This document shows positions 5,969-7,199 of a stretch of 7,199 nucleotides of DNA, piece after piece. A program made the position numbers and the translations under genes. The first letter of the stretch is position 1, and each line of letters opens with the position of its first letter. Below the pieces are notes generated by a model. The model searched no databases. It was given only the letters and a program-made list of their open reading frames with translations, and had not been told where the DNA came from. This DNA is from Gemmatimonadota bacterium (GTDB taxonomy: Bacteria; Gemmatimonadota; Gemmatimonadetes; JACCXV01; JAHWKZ01): NCBI GenBank assembly GCA_030641505.1, contig DAOWHI010000286.1, positions 1-7,199 on the forward strand. Direction: 5' to 3'.

Positions 5969-7199
5969 CTTCCCAACGCGCCATCGTCGTCCGCGGCGCG
6001 CGGCAGAACAACCTGCGTGGTATCGACGTCGAGTTCCCGAGATCGCGGCTCTCGGTTATTACCGGTGTTTCGGGATCGGGAAAATCGTCGCTAGCGTTTG
6101 ATACCGTCTACTCCGAGGGGCAGCGTCGATACGTAGCTTCGCTGTCCACCTACGCGCAACAGTTTATCGACAGACTGCCGAGGCCTGATCTCGATTCCAT
6201 CGACGGGTTGCCGCCGGCAATCGCGATCGAGCAGCGGAACCCGACTTTGAACCGCCGATCGACCGTCGGCACGGCGACTGAAGTATACGATTTTCTGCGC
6301 CTGCTCTATGCCCGCGCGGGGGTCGTTCACTGTCCCGATTGTCATCGCCCGGTGCGAGGTTTCTCGGCGGCCGCGGTGATCGAGGCGATTGCTGTCGACC
6401 AAGGGTCGGGATGGTACGTAACCTTCGAGCTTCCGTTCTCGCCAGTTCTGACCCACGACGTGCTGCTCGACAACCTGCTCCAGCTCGGATTCGTGCGGTT
6501 GCTGATCGGCGGCCGAGAGCTGCATCTCGAAGCGCTGCCGCCGGGCACGGATTTGACCCACGAGCGGCCGGTTTTTGTCGTAGTGGACCGACTTCACGGC
6601 AGCGACGTGGCGCAAAGCCGTTGGGCAGAGGCGATCGAGCGGGCGTACGAGGAGGGAGACGGAGAAGTCGTACTGTTCGAGCGCGACGAGACCGCGCCGG
6701 CAGATGCGCGTCGCTTTAGCCGCTACGCACGGTGTGGTGGCTGCCGCCGCACGTTTCCGGAGCCCCGACCAGCGTTGTTCTCGTTCAACAGCCCGCATGG
6801 CGCTTGCCCGGAGTGCAACGGTTTCGGCTTCCTGCTCGAGTACGACGCCGACCTGATCGTGCCCGACCCGGCTCGGTCGCTGGCCGACGGGGCGCTCGAT
6901 CCCTGGACAAAGCCGCGCTACGGCAGTCGACGGCGTCGGCTTGAGGAGTTCGTGCGTGAAACCGATCTCGACGGTGGCGCCCCATGGGCTGAACTCCCGA
7001 CTGACGCACAGCACGCGTTGTTGGAAGGGGGTCGCTACCGTGGCGTGCACATCGAAGGCGTGCTGCAGTTCCTTAGGCGCATGGAGCGGAAGAAGTACAA
7101 ATCGTACATCCGGTTTTTCCTGCGCCGCTATCAATCACACCGTGAATGTCCAGCGTGTGATGGCTCGCGGTTGAGGTCCGAAGCGTTAACGGTTGTCGT
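5959..7199 (+). CDS. uvrA: Excinuclease ABC subunit A, N-terminal part, cut by the window
   Basis: DNA-damage recognition ATPase of nucleotide excision repair; it loads UvrB on lesions. 413 codons are present of a protein normally about 940 or more. Visible parts: the IVVRGARQNNL opening, Walker A GVSGSGKSS at 36-44, the EGQRRYVASLSTYAQQF block near 53-69, AIAIEQR with RRSTVGT after it, and CPDC at 125-128. A UvrB-binding-domain-sized segment follows (about 130-255). The first zinc module has Cys259, Cys262, Cys283 and Cys286 around ALFSFNSPHGACPEC. CPACDGSRL comes at 397-405. The ABC signature and Walker B lie beyond the edge. The stretch MERKKYKSYIRFFLRRYQ before CPAC differs from the usual UvrA segment and may mark a divergent subfamily. 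The start is GTG at 5959; no SD is visible, fitting a possibly leaderless mRNA. An in-frame TTG at 5923 is an unlikely longer alternative. The gene is divergent from the sigma operon. Confidence 0.94.
   Translation, partial: MNSPSQRAIVVRGARQNNLRGIDVEFPRSRLSVITGVSGSGKSSLAFDTVYSEGQRRYVASLSTYAQQFIDRLPRPDLDSIDGLPPAIAIEQRNPTLNRRSTVGTATEVYDFLRLLYARAGVVHCPDCHRPVRGFSAAAVIEAIAVDQGSGWYVTFELPFSPVLTHDVLLDNLLQLGFVRLLIGGRELHLEALPPGTDLTHERPVFVVVDRLHGSDVAQSRWAEAIERAYEEGDGEVVLFERDETAPADARRFSRYARCGGCRRTFPEPRPALFSFNSPHGACPECNGFGFLLEYDADLIVPDPARSLADGALDPWTKPRYGSRRRRLEEFVRETDLDGGAPWAELPTDAQHALLEGGRYRGVHIEGVLQFLRRMERKKYKSYIRFFLRRYQSHRECPACDGSRLRSEALTVV

Noticed and set aside
5953..5974. GGGAAG on the minus strand as a SigR-type autoregulated promoter of the sigma gene
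   Set aside because: No GTT-type -10 lies at about 16-18 nt; the spacing check failed.
6091..7134. 347-residue open frame on the minus strand
   Set aside because: It is fully antisense to uvrA, whose frame carries every expected motif; long antisense frames are common in high-G+C genes.

Overview
This 7.2 kb window is an ordinary, densely coded stretch of a high-G+C bacterial chromosome. It holds seven protein genes (the two at the ends cut by the window) and one tRNA. No phage, insertion sequence, integron, CRISPR array or toxin-antitoxin gene was seen. The organism is probably diderm, because one gene encodes a small exported beta-barrel protein with a C-terminal Phe beta-signal. The alanine-rich signal peptide ending in Ala-Ala-Gln, frequent GTG/TTG starts and scarce Shine-Dalgarno motifs would fit Gemmatimonadota or a similar soil or marine phylum. 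That placement is inference, as no rRNA or clear marker is present.

Layout from left to right. At 1-1535 (minus) lies nearly complete ATP-dependent phosphoenolpyruvate carboxykinase, pckA, reading off the left edge. At 1612-1687 (plus) is a tRNA-Lys(UUU) with encoded CCA, divergent from pckA. At 1853-2299 (plus) is a small protein built as two similar beta-rich halves (DUF6982-like). At 2369-2893 (plus) is a small outer-membrane beta-barrel protein carrying a 12-residue acidic tandem repeat. Its stop codon overlaps, tail to tail, the stop of the next gene.

From 5893 down to 2890 (minus) runs a tight three-gene unit: an ECF sigma factor of the SigR/SigH (RpoE-like) type, a polytopic M50 site-2 protease with a C-terminal CBS pair, and guanine deaminase. 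The first junction is 5 bp and the second is a GTGA stop/start overlap, so the three are very likely cotranscribed. No anti-sigma gene lies beside the sigma factor, and a membrane protease occupies that place. This sigma/protease/purine-deaminase arrangement is the most interesting feature of the window.

From 5959 to the right edge (plus) is the N-terminal part of UvrA, divergent from the sigma operon across a 65 bp intergenic region. That short region holds one perfect 10-bp palindrome and borders a second that overlaps the uvrA start, plus a plausible sigma-70 promoter placed so close to the GTG start that the uvrA mRNA may be leaderless.

Functionally the window mixes central carbon metabolism (gluconeogenesis), purine catabolism, stress-type transcription control and DNA repair. 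Apart from the sigma-protease-guaD unit, nothing ties the genes into one pathway.
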